This document shows, piece after piece, positions 17,223 through 25,838 of a stretch of DNA of 56,984 nt (positions within the stretch are counted from its first letter, which is position 1; the number at the start of each line of letters is the position of its first letter). The position numbers and the translations under genes were made by a program. Under the pieces are notes generated by a model that saw only the letters and a list, made by a program, of their open reading frames with translations, was not told the DNA's origin and did not search any database. Origin of the DNA: a bacterium (GTDB lineage Bacteria > Electryoneota > AABM5-125-24 > Hatepunaeales > Hatepunaeaceae); contig JAIPJL010000007.1 in NCBI GenBank assembly GCA_021734165.1, forward strand, positions 1-56,984. The letters are read 5' to 3'.

Positions 17223-18588
17223 TTTCAGGATCAAGTTCCGCCGCCTGCTGCCAAGCTTTCCTCGCCTTTTTTTCGTTGTTAAGCGCTTTATAAATATAGC
17301 CAAGATGCTCGTAGAGTTCGGCTGAATCAGGCGTCATCTTCATAGCAATTTTGATCTCTGACAAAGCTTCCTCATACCTGCCAATTCTGTAGTAAAGCCA
17401 GGCGCGTGTATCAATATAGGATGCGGAATTTGGTTCAAGCTCAAGCGCTTTATTAACCATCTTCAGCGCATCCTCAATGCGGTGGTTTTGCTCAGAGAGC
17501 ATGTAAGCATAGTTATTCAGTACTGTTGCATTTTCCGGATCAATAGACAACGCCTTCTCATAAGCTGCAGCTCCTTCATACCATTCGTGCAGCTCATGGT
17601 GCAAGTAACCCTTTGTTAGAAAAGGAGAGAGCCTGGTGCTGTCAATTTCTATTGACTTTTCAGTTGCTGCCAAGGCTTCAGGAATTTGCCCTTCATGCTC
17701 AAACACTCCAGCGCGAATATCATAAAGCTGTGGTAAATCACCAAACCTGTTGATTGCATCTTCAGATGTTTTAAGAATCAGATCAGAATCTTCCTGCTCA
17801 CTTAAAGCGAGTAGTAGATTGAACCAGTATTTAATATTTGTACTATCATATCCAACTGCAATTCTGAAATATTCTTCTGCTGTAATCCAATCCTCTCTGC
17901 TTACAGCAAACCCACCTAATACAAAGTATATATCATGTCTTGTTGTATCAAGCTCGATTATATGCTTCAAGTTTGCCTCTGCCGAATCAATATCCCGCAA
18001 TGTTAAATATATAATGCTTATCTTCTGATAGACTTCTGGATCCGGTTCAAATCTTGACAAATATTCATCATAAGAGCTAAGAGCTTCATCGTATCTATAG
18101 CTTGTTTGTAATAATGCAGCCAGTTTTAAAAGCTCCATCCTTTCTAAATGTCGTGCAGATTTAATATCCAGATAGCAGTCGGCAGCATCACTGCGTCTTT
18201 CAAAACGCAGATAATAATCTGCAAGATACTTCAGTAATTCATCATCTTTGACGCCAATCTTCCAGCCCTCTTCGAGAACAAGCATAGCTTCACGCTGTCC
18301 TCCAAGCTGATTATAGATGCGCGCCAAAGCTACCCTGACAGCAGATGAATACTTGTCGTTTAAAAGAGCAAAATTATATTCAGCAAGCGCTTGTAAATAA
18401 TCTCCTGTCTCCTCATAAACTGTAGCATTTAAATAATGATCAAGCGCTGCCTCGTGCGACAGCGAATCATTCATCTGATCAATAACTTCAGGCAATGTTG
18501 TTACTTCTGTCTGTTTAGCGGTACAGCCATAGAAAAACAACAGTATAACAAACACTGAAAATCGTAATATATGTGAATGTTTAATCAG
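17194..18588 (-). CDS. TPR-repeat lipoprotein (probable CTG start)
   Basis: About 464 residues, mostly tandem tetratricopeptide repeats (for example the AAAYEKALSIDPENATVLNN and LEPNSASYIDTRAWLYY units), a scaffold for protein-protein contacts. The N-terminus is a lipoprotein signal with lipobox FYGC. Starting at the first GTG (18555) leaves MFVILLFFYGC with no positively charged n-region. The frame extends to CTG at 18586-18588, giving LIKHSHILRFSVFVILLFFYGC, a proper signal peptide. A GAGG lies ten bases before that CTG. ATT (18583-18585) is a second possibility. It starts just after rseP and is likely anchored in the outer membrane. Confidence 0.8.
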   Translation of the reverse strand: MIKHSHILRFSVFVILLFFYGCTAKQTEVTTLPEVIDQMNDSLSHEAALDHYLNATVYEETGDYLQALAEYNFALLNDKYSSAVRVALARIYNQLGGQREAMLVLEEGWKIGVKDDELLKYLADYYLRFERRSDAADCYLDIKSARHLERMELLKLAALLQTSYRYDEALSSYDEYLSRFEPDPEVYQKISIIYLTLRDIDSAEANLKHIIELDTTRHDIYFVLGGFAVSREDWITAEEYFRIAVGYDSTNIKYWFNLLLALSEQEDSDLILKTSEDAINRFGDLPQLYDIRAGVFEHEGQIPEALAATEKSIEIDSTRLSPFLTKGYLHHELHEWYEGAAAYEKALSIDPENATVLNNYAYMLSEQNHRIEDALKMVNKALELEPNSASYIDTRAWLYYRIGRYEEALSEIKIAMKMTPDSAELYEHLGYIYKALNNEKKARKAWQQAAELDPENEEYARLAR

Positions 18589-18606
18589 TTTCTTAAATCC
18601 TCTTTC

Positions 18607-19680
18607 TTAGTCACTAAATATTTTAAGTATATCATTATAGGACACAACAACCAATAGCAAAATAATCGCTGCAAATCCAATACGCATTAGATTAATCTTA
18701 AACTTCTCAGGTATCGGACGTCTGATCACGGCTTCGATCAGGATAAACAAAAGGTGCCCTCCATCGAGCATCGGAATTGGGAGAATATTCATAAAGGCAA
18801 TAGCAGCGCTTATCATCGCTATAAAGCCAAGGAAAGTGAGTAATCCCGAACGAGCTGTCTCACCGGACATTTTCGCAATACCAATCGGACCCGCGATCTC
18901 TTTAACGCTAACTTTTCTGCTGATGATAGCAACTAAAGATTTGAAACTAAGATCCATGATGAAACCAACCTGTCTGGCGCCGTAATAAGCAGCCTTAATC
19001 GGTCCTACCGGTTCACTTATGAAAGTACCAACAACTCCGATCTTCCCTACTGTATCGGTATCCATAGTTGACAGATTAAGTTCCGGTGTGGGCGCTGGGA
19101 TTATTTCAGTAGTCATAAGGCTGTCTTCACGCCACCAACTAATCGAGATCGGCAATCCCGCATAGCCTCGTACCTCTTCGGTCATCTCCTGCCAGTCAGC
19201 GATCTCTTTTCCGTTGATGTTAACAATCCTGTCACCAGGCGCTATTCCTGCATCCGCAGCCGGATAATCAGGACTAACCATTGTAACCGTCGTTCCTGAT
19301 AGACTGCCTACGCCCTGATGCCAGGTTAAACCACTGTAAATCACCCATGCCAGCAGTAAGTTCATTATAACACCGGCAGTTATAATAAACACCTTGCGAA
19401 TAAGAGACTGCTTCATAAAACCACGCGGATCGTCAGGATCATACTTCTCATCAAAGGATTCATCTATCATACCAGACATCTTAACATAGCCACCCAATGG
19501 TACCCACGCCAGTTGATATTCAGTTTCACCGATCTTTTTACTAATCATCTTAGGTGGAAAACCAAGTGAAAACTCCTCGACGCGTACACCACAGATCTTT
19601 GCTGCCAGAAAATGACCTAACTCGTGTATAAAAATAATTATACCGATTACAATTATGAAAGATACTAATGTTGTAATCAT
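18607..19680 (-). CDS. rseP: Site-2 protease RseP (intramembrane zinc metalloprotease)
   Basis: Cleaves membrane-anchored substrates such as anti-sigma factors within the bilayer. Its 357 residues contain the zinc motif HELGH (19-23) in the first membrane helix, one PDZ domain (about 125-195, with GIAPGDRIVNINGKEI), and the second metal-ligand motif LDGGH in NILPIPMLDGGHLL. The length and single PDZ match the shorter RseP form rather than the two-PDZ enterobacterial one. It lies directly downstream of dxr, an order common in many bacteria, which strengthens both calls. Confidence 0.96.
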   Translation of the reverse strand: MITTLVSFIIVIGIIIFIHELGHFLAAKICGVRVEEFSLGFPPKMISKKIGETEYQLAWVPLGGYVKMSGMIDESFDEKYDPDDPRGFMKQSLIRKVFIITAGVIMNLLLAWVIYSGLTWHQGVGSLSGTTVTMVSPDYPAADAGIAPGDRIVNINGKEIADWQEMTEEVRGYAGLPISISWWREDSLMTTEIIPAPTPELNLSTMDTDTVGKIGVVGTFISEPVGPIKAAYYGARQVGFIMDLSFKSLVAIISRKVSVKEIAGPIGIAKMSGETARSGLLTFLGFIAMISAAIAFMNILPIPMLDGGHLLFILIEAVIRRPIPEKFKINLMRIGFAAIILLLVVVSYNDILKIFSD

Positions 19681-19782
19681 TTATTTCCTATGTTTGTACT
19701 TCTGTATTGCGAGCTGTCGATTATGTTTTGTATCTCGGTTTTCAGCAGCTCGTTTTGATCAACATCATAAAGACTGTTTTAC

Positions 19783-20943
19783 TCAAATACCCTTAAATTG
19801 TTCCGTAACGAATCGCCTCGCCCAACTATCAGCTTCTATCACCTGCTCAATATCTTCTGCCTTTGACGCAATATGAGCATTCAAAGCCATGTCAACCAGT
19901 CTGGAAATATCACCAAACTTAATTCTACCATCGAGAAACAGTTCGACTGCCGCTTCATCCGCTCCATTAAGAACTGCTGTTGCCATACCCCTTGTCCTAA
20001 GCGCTTTAAATGCCAAATAAAGACAAGGATAGCGTTGTTCTTCGACCATACTAAATTCTATAGCAGGCCAGTTAATCGGATCGTCATCATGAGGTTTATA
20101 CGACAGCCTTCCCGGATAACCCAACGCATAAGCAATCGGATGACGCATATCGGGAGTTCCTAACTGCGCTTTAAATGAACCGTCAACAAACTCAACCATT
20201 GAATGTACAATCGAAACCGGATGTATGCGAACATCAATCTTATCTTCAGTAATTCCAAAAAGATGATAAGCTTCAATAACCTCAAGTCCTTTATTCATCA
20301 AAGTAGCTGAATCTATCGTAATCTTCCTGCCCATCTTCCAAGTCGGGTGCTTAAGCGCTTGTGCAACATTTGCATTCTTAATTTCGTCAATCGGTGTTTC
20401 ACGAAACGGACCACCAGATGCGGTTAATATCAATCTTGCTACATCGTCAACATTCTCACCTCTCAGACACTGCCAGATAGCGCTATGTTCGGAATCTATA
20501 GGCAGAATCTTAGCGCCGGTCACACGAGATATTTTATTAAGAATTTCACCGGCAAGAACCAGCGATTCCTTATTTGCGAGCGCTAAAGTGATCCCTCGTT
20601 TTAAAGCATGATAACTCGGCAGTAATCCTGCAACGCCAACTAATCCGTTCACACAAATATTATAATCAGCTTGCTCGGCTGCGCCACTTGCAGCGTCATC
20701 ACCGACTTCAATCCGAATATCACTTCCACCAAGCTTATCCTTAAGGATTTTATACCCGTTATAATCAGCAATTGTTACAATATCCGGTTTCCATTTCAAT
20801 GCTAAATCGGCTAACTCATCAGCCTTTTTCCCTGCCGAAAGAACAGCTACTTTGTATCCCCCAATATGCTCTATCACATCCAATGTTTGTCTTCCGATAG
20901 AACCTGTGGCTCCAAAGAGAGCAAGTCTTTTTTCAGAATTCAA
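19783..20943 (-). CDS. dxr: 1-deoxy-D-xylulose-5-phosphate reductoisomerase
   Basis: Converts DXP to 2-C-methyl-D-erythritol 4-phosphate with NADPH, the committed step of the non-mevalonate isoprenoid pathway. It has 386 residues. The NADPH motif GATGSIG is at 11-17, followed by NKESLVLAGEI and the metal/substrate motifs PIDSEHSAIWQCL, TASGGPFR and MNKGLEVIEAYHLF, all canonical. The start is TTG at 20943 (MNSEKRLALFG), placed 24 bases after the preceding stop with only a weak purine stretch as ribosome site. Isoprenoid output would feed the polyprenyl-phosphate glycosyltransferases downstream. Confidence 0.97.
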   Translation of the reverse strand: MNSEKRLALFGATGSIGRQTLDVIEHIGGYKVAVLSAGKKADELADLALKWKPDIVTIADYNGYKILKDKLGGSDIRIEVGDDAASGAAEQADYNICVNGLVGVAGLLPSYHALKRGITLALANKESLVLAGEILNKISRVTGAKILPIDSEHSAIWQCLRGENVDDVARLILTASGGPFRETPIDEIKNANVAQALKHPTWKMGRKITIDSATLMNKGLEVIEAYHLFGITEDKIDVRIHPVSIVHSMVEFVDGSFKAQLGTPDMRHPIAYALGYPGRLSYKPHDDDPINWPAIEFSMVEEQRYPCLYLAFKALRTRGMATAVLNGADEAAVELFLDGRIKFGDISRLVDMALNAHIASKAEDIEQVIEADSWARRFVTEQFKGI

Positions 20944-20967
20944 GTTAGAATTTTCTTTCGATTTCTT

Positions 20968-21801
20968 TTAAGGACGACTTAAGTTATGATTATCATCAGG
21001 CGCTGTATCTATTGATGCAATTTCGAAATTTGCTCGCGCGTCGTGTATTGCTTTAACCTCAACTTCCAACCAATTAGCATTTGTAATCTCTAAACTCATT
21101 ACATCAACAATAGATAACTTTAACATCTCAATCAGTTTATAAAGTCCGGGTAAGTCTTCCGACAGTGTATCAAGTGAGCAGGCTTCATTTCTTAGATTAC
21201 TTTTTATATCTGATACTGCATTCTCGGATAGTTCTACAACTTCAACAATGTCCGCAGGATCACCCGTTAATTGTATCGATCCATGTTGAAGAAGACTATC
21301 ACGATAAACATGTTGAGCAGCAGCAGCTACTTTTTTTCCCTTAACGCTGACTTCGCCTCTTACCCTGGCGTCGAGGCACAAACCGGTTTTATAATTTGTT
21401 TTACGCTTGGGAGTCAGTTTTGTTATATCGGTTTCAATACCTAACTTTTCCATTGTAGTACTAATTGCAGAGCTGATATTATTATACAACCAGTGCAGCC
21501 TGCTAAATTTATCATGGGCTGATTTAAGTATTAAAGAGTAACTCAAATCTTTTCGATGCAGCAATGCTCTCCCGCCGGTAGAACGAAAAACCACATCCCA
21601 TCCGCGTTTCCTGCACTCAGGAATGTTCACTATATCGGATTTCTGATGGCATCCAAGCGAAATTGCAGTTGGTTCCCAAGTGTAGAATCGCAATACTGCA
21701 TCGTATTCTTTATCAATGATCGTACGGGCGAGATAATCATCCGCAGCCATGTGAAACCAACCAGGATGACTATAATCGACAATATACCGTGTCCTTAGCA
21801 T
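20968..21801 (-). CDS. Lipoate-protein ligase / octanoyltransferase family protein
   Basis: A 277-residue member of the BPL/LplA/LipB fold. Typical motifs are the early LGCHQKSDIVN, the RSTGGRALLH loop that matches the RRxSGGGxVxH ligand-binding signature, and KGKKVAAAAQ with the conserved lysine. It could attach lipoate to carrier domains or transfer octanoyl groups (LplA versus LipM). Sequence alone does not separate these. The start codon directly follows the lpxA stop (TAA then ATG), indicating operon membership. The target protein is not in the window. Confidence 0.85.
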   Translation of the reverse strand: MLRTRYIVDYSHPGWFHMAADDYLARTIIDKEYDAVLRFYTWEPTAISLGCHQKSDIVNIPECRKRGWDVVFRSTGGRALLHRKDLSYSLILKSAHDKFSRLHWLYNNISSAISTTMEKLGIETDITKLTPKRKTNYKTGLCLDARVRGEVSVKGKKVAAAAQHVYRDSLLQHGSIQLTGDPADIVEVVELSENAVSDIKSNLRNEACSLDTLSEDLPGLYKLIEMLKLSIVDVMSLEITNANWLEVEVKAIHDARANFEIASIDTAPDDNHNLSRP

Positions 21802-22584
21802 TTAACCTTTGAAAATGCCTCTTTCACTGCTTTCAATAAACTCTACAATTTCTTTAATCTCACTTGTTTGTTCCATCTCGGATTTGATGGTTTCTAATGC
21901 CTGTTTAATATTCATAGGTGATCGATAAATATAATTGTATGCACGTTTTATGTTTGTTATAACTTCTGTGGTAAAACCTTTACGTTTTAACCCTACGGAA
22001 TTTGGTCCGTAGTATCGAAGAGGCGCTCCATTGGCAAGTATAAAAGGCGGTACGTCCATAGGTATTCTTGAGCCGCCGCCGATGTAGGCATATTGACCTA
22101 TGTGCGTGAATTGGTGAATAAGTACTAATCCACTAACTCCGACGTCGTTAGCAATTGTTACATGTCCTGCCATAGTGACGCCATTTGCAAGTATAACATT
22201 ATCGCCGATATGACAGTCATGGGCAACATGCGCATACGCCATTAAAAGGCAATTTGAACCAACTGATGTTACGCCGCCACCACCAGATGTGCCCCTGTTT
22301 AATGTGCAGTATTCTCTTATTACAGTTCCACTACCAATTTCAAGAGCTGATTGTTCACCCTCAAACTTCAGATCCTGTGGTATTGTACCAAGAATTGCCC
22401 CATTGAAAACTTTGCAATCCTCTGCAAGGATAACTCCTGATGAAATCTGAACATGAGCGCCAATATTGCAATTATCACCAATCTTTGCATTATCTTCAAT
22501 TATGCTAAATGGTCCAATTTGGATATTTTCGCCGAGTTCTACGTTATCACTAACTAAAGCGGTTTTATGTATATTCAAGTTCAA
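21802..22584 (-). CDS. lpxA: UDP-N-acetylglucosamine acyltransferase LpxA
   Basis: Performs the first step of lipid A synthesis, O-acylation of UDP-GlcNAc from acyl-ACP. The 260 residues match the family. The N-terminal two thirds is a left-handed beta helix of hexapeptide repeats (IGPFSI, IGDNCN, IGAHVQ, IGDNVI). AYAHVAHDCHIG (116-127) includes the catalytic His122. The C-terminal helical part (KRKGFTTEVITNIKRAY) binds the acyl carrier. The start is TTG at 22584, placed immediately after the preceding stop, with GAGG nine bases upstream. lpxB, lpxC, lpxD and fabZ are not in the window. Confidence 0.96.
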   Translation of the reverse strand: MNLNIHKTALVSDNVELGENIQIGPFSIIEDNAKIGDNCNIGAHVQISSGVILAEDCKVFNGAILGTIPQDLKFEGEQSALEIGSGTVIREYCTLNRGTSGGGGVTSVGSNCLLMAYAHVAHDCHIGDNVILANGVTMAGHVTIANDVGVSGLVLIHQFTHIGQYAYIGGGSRIPMDVPPFILANGAPLRYYGPNSVGLKRKGFTTEVITNIKRAYNYIYRSPMNIKQALETIKSEMEQTSEIKEIVEFIESSERGIFKG

Positions 22585-23280
22585 TTACAATTTCCTCTTG
22601 CCAAATGTGTATCGATTTTGATGTTTAACGTTATGAATAATGATTGCTTCACTGAGTTGAGACGAAATATTACTGTAAATTACTACAGTTTCTATTTGTT
22701 GTATATCAAAAGACGCTGGTTCCATTTTAATTACTTTAGCTTCTTGTTCAATTACACTGACTTCACCTGAAAGGTTAAAAGTCAATGTGATTACTGTTCC
22801 AGGATAAATACCGGCAACATCTGATTTTGATGCAATAAATTTCAATCCACCACCAGAAACATCTTTAATTATTCCATGTTTGTTTTCAGTCTTTGCTTTC
22901 TCTGAAGTATTTTTCTGACTAAAAACCAATTTCGTTGGAATGTTTAATCTTAGCCATTTTCTACGTAATTTATGTCTTATTCTATCAATATGCTTTGGAT
23001 GTTCAATCTGGATCACTGGCATGGAACCTAAGCGTCCTTCACTAATAATTAAAGACGAAAAACGATACTTAACCATCCCACGCCGATATTCTATCCCTAT
23101 TCTTTCACCAGGCTCTACATTAAATACACCTCTATCCATAATAGGACGATCGATGAATATGCCTTCCGTAGTGATATCTTCAACTCTCACTAAAAATATA
23201 GACACGTCATCACCAGAAGAAACACGAAATTCCACCTGTTCACGAATCTGTAACAATTCCGGCATATCAACAATCTTCAA
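22585..23280 (-). CDS. PilZ-domain cyclic-di-GMP receptor, YcgR-like
   Basis: A 231-residue two-domain protein. The N-terminal YcgR-type domain (about 8-95, with QVEFRVSSGDDVSIFLVRVEDI) is followed by a PilZ domain (about 98-220). The c-di-GMP-binding signatures are both present: the arginine motif R107-x3-R111 (RKWLR) and D140-x-S142-x2-G145 (DVSGGG). It should therefore bind cyclic-di-GMP. The output is unknown; YcgR itself slows flagella. The start is TTG at 23280 with GAGGA seven bases before it. It sits between pyrF and lpxA in one tight run. Confidence 0.88.
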   Translation of the reverse strand: MKIVDMPELLQIREQVEFRVSSGDDVSIFLVRVEDITTEGIFIDRPIMDRGVFNVEPGERIGIEYRRGMVKYRFSSLIISEGRLGSMPVIQIEHPKHIDRIRHKLRRKWLRLNIPTKLVFSQKNTSEKAKTENKHGIIKDVSGGGLKFIASKSDVAGIYPGTVITLTFNLSGEVSVIEQEAKVIKMEPASFDIQQIETVVIYSNISSQLSEAIIIHNVKHQNRYTFGKRKL

Positions 23281-23290
23281 TCTGCTATCC

Positions 23291-24079
23291 TCAAGCTATG
23301 AAATGTTCATACAATTTTAATGCTTCTTCACGCGCTCTCTCTCCGAAATCTCTCTCAGAGGATGCGTAAATAATACTGCGAGAAGCATTTACAAATGCTG
23401 CAGATGCGTAATCAGCTAATTCTAATTTAAGCGCATCTATATCGCCCCCCTGCGCCCCAATACCTGGTATAAGCAACGGCATATCAACGGCAGTTTCAAG
23501 TATCTTATTCCAGTACTGGGTTTTTGTTGCTCCAACAACTAAACCGACATTGCCTAGTCTGTTTAGCCTCCTTGCTAACCTGACTACATGAATATACAAT
23601 GGCTCACCTTCGCAAACGAGGCTTTGAAGATCAGATCCACCCGGATTAGTCGTCAACGTCAGAATAAAGATTCCCTTTTCTGGATTCTTTAAAAATGGTT
23701 CTATTGAATCAGCGCCAAGATAGGCGTTTACCGTTGCAGCGTCAAAGGAGAGTTTATCAAAAATCGACGTTGAATAAGCTGCTGCTGTTGAACCTATATC
23801 TCCTCTTTTGCCATCAGCGATCACAATACAATCATCGGGTACTAATGATACAACTTGTTTTAACTGATCCCAACCTTTTGAGCCAAAAACTTCAAAAAAA
23901 GCAAGATTCGGTTTATAGGAAACAGCAATATCTTTGGTTTTGTCGATTATCTCACCACAAAACTCAACCAAAGGTTGTTCCGATGTCCGAATATGCTCAG
24001 GAAGTTTTTCCCAGACTGGATCAAGCCCAATACAGAGGTTTATTTTTTTATAACTTTTTACTTTTTGAGCAAAATTCAT
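23291..24079 (-). CDS. pyrF: Orotidine 5'-phosphate decarboxylase
   Basis: Last step of UMP synthesis (OMP to UMP plus CO2). The 262 residues match the longer bacterial/archaeal subfamily, with the catalytic Asp-Lys array in IADGKRGDIGST (Lys91, Asp94), the N-terminal GLDP motif at 18-21, and the phosphate loop IPGIGAQGGD near the end. It opens the long minus-strand run. A perfect 7-base inverted repeat lies ten bases upstream of the start. No other pyrimidine genes are near. Confidence 0.95.
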   Translation of the reverse strand: MNFAQKVKSYKKINLCIGLDPVWEKLPEHIRTSEQPLVEFCGEIIDKTKDIAVSYKPNLAFFEVFGSKGWDQLKQVVSLVPDDCIVIADGKRGDIGSTAAAYSTSIFDKLSFDAATVNAYLGADSIEPFLKNPEKGIFILTLTTNPGGSDLQSLVCEGEPLYIHVVRLARRLNRLGNVGLVVGATKTQYWNKILETAVDMPLLIPGIGAQGGDIDALKLELADYASAAFVNASRSIIYASSERDFGERAREEALKLYEHFIA

Positions 24080-24088
24080 AAAAACCTG

Positions 24089-24108
24089 TTGTTAACGATG
24101 TTTAACAA
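24089..24108. promoter_or_regulatory. Inverted repeat upstream of pyrF (operator-like)
   Basis: TTGTTAA (24089-24095) and TTAACAA (24102-24108) are perfect 7-base arms around a 6-base spacer, centred about 20 bases before the pyrF start and directly before its short AGG ribosome site. It could be a dimeric repressor site or a small leader hairpin. No regulator is identified. Confidence 0.4.
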
Positions 24109-24203
24109 AAATGTGCTTTATATCTATTTCTTGTATTAACAAACAGATAATTCTATTAGAAGAACTCTGAAGAACAATTTCTTCTTTTCATTTCTGTTTA
24201 TTA

Positions 24204-24231
24204 TTGACACAACTACAAAATTTAGTATAAC
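24204..24231 (+). promoter_or_regulatory. Candidate sigma-70-type promoter
   Basis: TTGACA (24204-24209), a 16-base spacer, then TATAAC (24226-24231). It would give a 5' leader of about 180 bases before the gatD start. FCB bacteria may use a different consensus, so this is provisional. Confidence 0.4.
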
Positions 24232-24418
24232 CTTAATATTTTATTAAATTTACAGCTAAAAATCAACTGATAATGGTAAATATTTATAAGTACTTTATGT
24301 TTGCATGTTCTGATTAAAAGACCTGCTTGATTTTAGCTTGTGATTTCTTTATACTGAATGCATTATGATAGATCATAAATCTTCATTTAACAAGTAAAAG
24401 AAAGTTAGAATACAAACA

Positions 24419-25804
24419 ATGGAAAATAACGATAATAAAGGCTACCGTGGCGCAGCTTTATCCATTTTAAATAAATTTGATGTAAGCGTCTGGAATGACG
24501 TTGAAATAGAGACAACGGATGGAGTTTTCTCAGGGATAGTCTTACCAAGAAGTGAAACAGCCGATGACCGGCATATCGTACTTAAACTCATTACCGGCTA
24601 TAACATCGGCATTGAAGTTGATACAATACAAGGTTTTACATCATACGGTTCAAAAGAAGCTCATTACAAGATTCCGGAAAAGGAATTCCCGTATGATCCG
24701 ATCAAACCAAATGTCGTACTTCTCGGGACAGGAGGCACTATTGCTAGCAGACTTGACTACCGTACAGGCGCTGTAATACCTGCATTTTCACCTGGTGAAT
24801 TATATGGCGCTGTTCCGGAGCTTGCTGATGTTTGCAATCTAAAAACAATTAAACTCTATGGCGTTTTCAGTGAAAATATAACACCCGAACACTGGGCTGG
24901 AACTGCTAAGGCTATTAAACGCGAAGTTGAAAATGGCGCTCAAGGTATAGTTATCGGTCACGGCACCGATACCATGCACTATACCGCAGCAGCATTATCA
25001 TTTATGATTCGCCAGACGCCTGTTCCAATTGTAATGGTTGGATCGCAACGCTCCTCAGACAGACCGTCATCTGATGCAGCATTGAATTTGATAAATGCGA
25101 CATGGACTGCCGGATATTCGGACATAGCTGAAGTTCTGGTTTGTATGTTTGGACCGACCTCTGACGAATATGCTCTGTTACATCGCGGAACCAGAGTTCG
25201 AAAGATGCACTCCAGTTACCGTTCAACTTTTCGGACTATCGGAGACACACCGGTCGCAAGGCTTGCTAATGGTGAAATTCACATGATTAAAAATGACTTG
25301 CGTAAAAGATGCCCTAAAACTCCTCTGGAGATAGACACGGTTTTCGATGATAGAATCGCTATCGTATATTACTATCCTAACATGAAACCGGATATTATCG
25401 ACTCACTCGTAGATAATGGCTATAAAGGAATCGTGATAGCTGGCACTGGGCTTGGTCATGTTAATAAACCGCTTTATCCTTCATTGAAACGAGCAATAAA
25501 AGAAGGTGTTCATATATACATGACGGTTGAAACTCTCTGGGGTTATGTCCAGATGTATGTTTATGATACTGGTCGTGATATTATGGAGTTAGGTGTTGTG
25601 CCCGGCGCTAATATGCTGCCCGAAGTCGCCTACGTTAAACTTGGCTGGGTATTAGGACACACTCACGATCGAGAGAAAGTTGCGGAAATGATGCTCACAC
25701 CCTATGCAGGTGAAATAACAGAACGAGAAGCTGTGGACGGATACCTTATCATGCAGGGTGGACTGCCTGAAATGGAAAAATTCCTTAAAGAGGTTCACGT
25801 CTGA
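24419..25804 (+). CDS. gatD: Archaeal-type Glu-tRNA(Gln) amidotransferase subunit D (GatD)-like asparaginase
   Basis: A 461-residue protein with an N-terminal small beta domain (about 20-75) fused to an asparaginase domain. This two-part layout distinguishes GatD from ordinary asparaginases of about 330 residues. The catalytic residues are present: Thr104 in GTGGTIAS, Thr183-Asp184 in HGTDTM and Lys261 in RKMHSSYR. Stretches such as SRLDYRTGAV and SQRSSDRPSSDA are strongly GatD-like. In archaea GatD releases ammonia from glutamine for the GatE kinase/transamidase. No gatE is present in this window, so the bacterial role may be transamidation with a distant partner or a stand-alone amidohydrolase. 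Confidence 0.88.
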   Translation: MENNDNKGYRGAALSILNKFDVSVWNDVEIETTDGVFSGIVLPRSETADDRHIVLKLITGYNIGIEVDTIQGFTSYGSKEAHYKIPEKEFPYDPIKPNVVLLGTGGTIASRLDYRTGAVIPAFSPGELYGAVPELADVCNLKTIKLYGVFSENITPEHWAGTAKAIKREVENGAQGIVIGHGTDTMHYTAAALSFMIRQTPVPIVMVGSQRSSDRPSSDAALNLINATWTAGYSDIAEVLVCMFGPTSDEYALLHRGTRVRKMHSSYRSTFRTIGDTPVARLANGEIHMIKNDLRKRCPKTPLEIDTVFDDRIAIVYYYPNMKPDIIDSLVDNGYKGIVIAGTGLGHVNKPLYPSLKRAIKEGVHIYMTVETLWGYVQMYVYDTGRDIMELGVVPGANMLPEVAYVKLGWVLGHTHDREKVAEMMLTPYAGEITEREAVDGYLIMQGGLPEMEKFLKEVHV

Positions 25805-25838
25805 ACCAAAAATCCTTTAAGCATGAGGTTATTCAATA

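Larger units (their letters stand above)
24080..24418. other. Divergent intergenic region, pyrF / gatD
   Basis: This 339-bp, very AT-rich gap separates divergent genes and should hold promoters for both sides. I see one good sigma-70-like promoter on the plus strand (24204-24231) and one inverted repeat on the pyrF side. No small coding frame with a ribosome site and no RNA gene is evident. Confidence 0.6.

Noticed and set aside
16473-17303. Start of the LolB/DUF4292-like lipoprotein at 17303
   Set aside because: It would place 27 basic residues before the lipoprotein signal peptide and overlap the TPR gene by more than 100 bases.
20968-21801. Lipoate ligase-like gene as part of a sulfur-oxidising sHdr/LbpA system
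   Set aside because: No hdr-like or lipoate-binding protein genes are adjacent, and it is embedded in the lpxA-dxr-rseP run more than 25 kb from the dsr locus.
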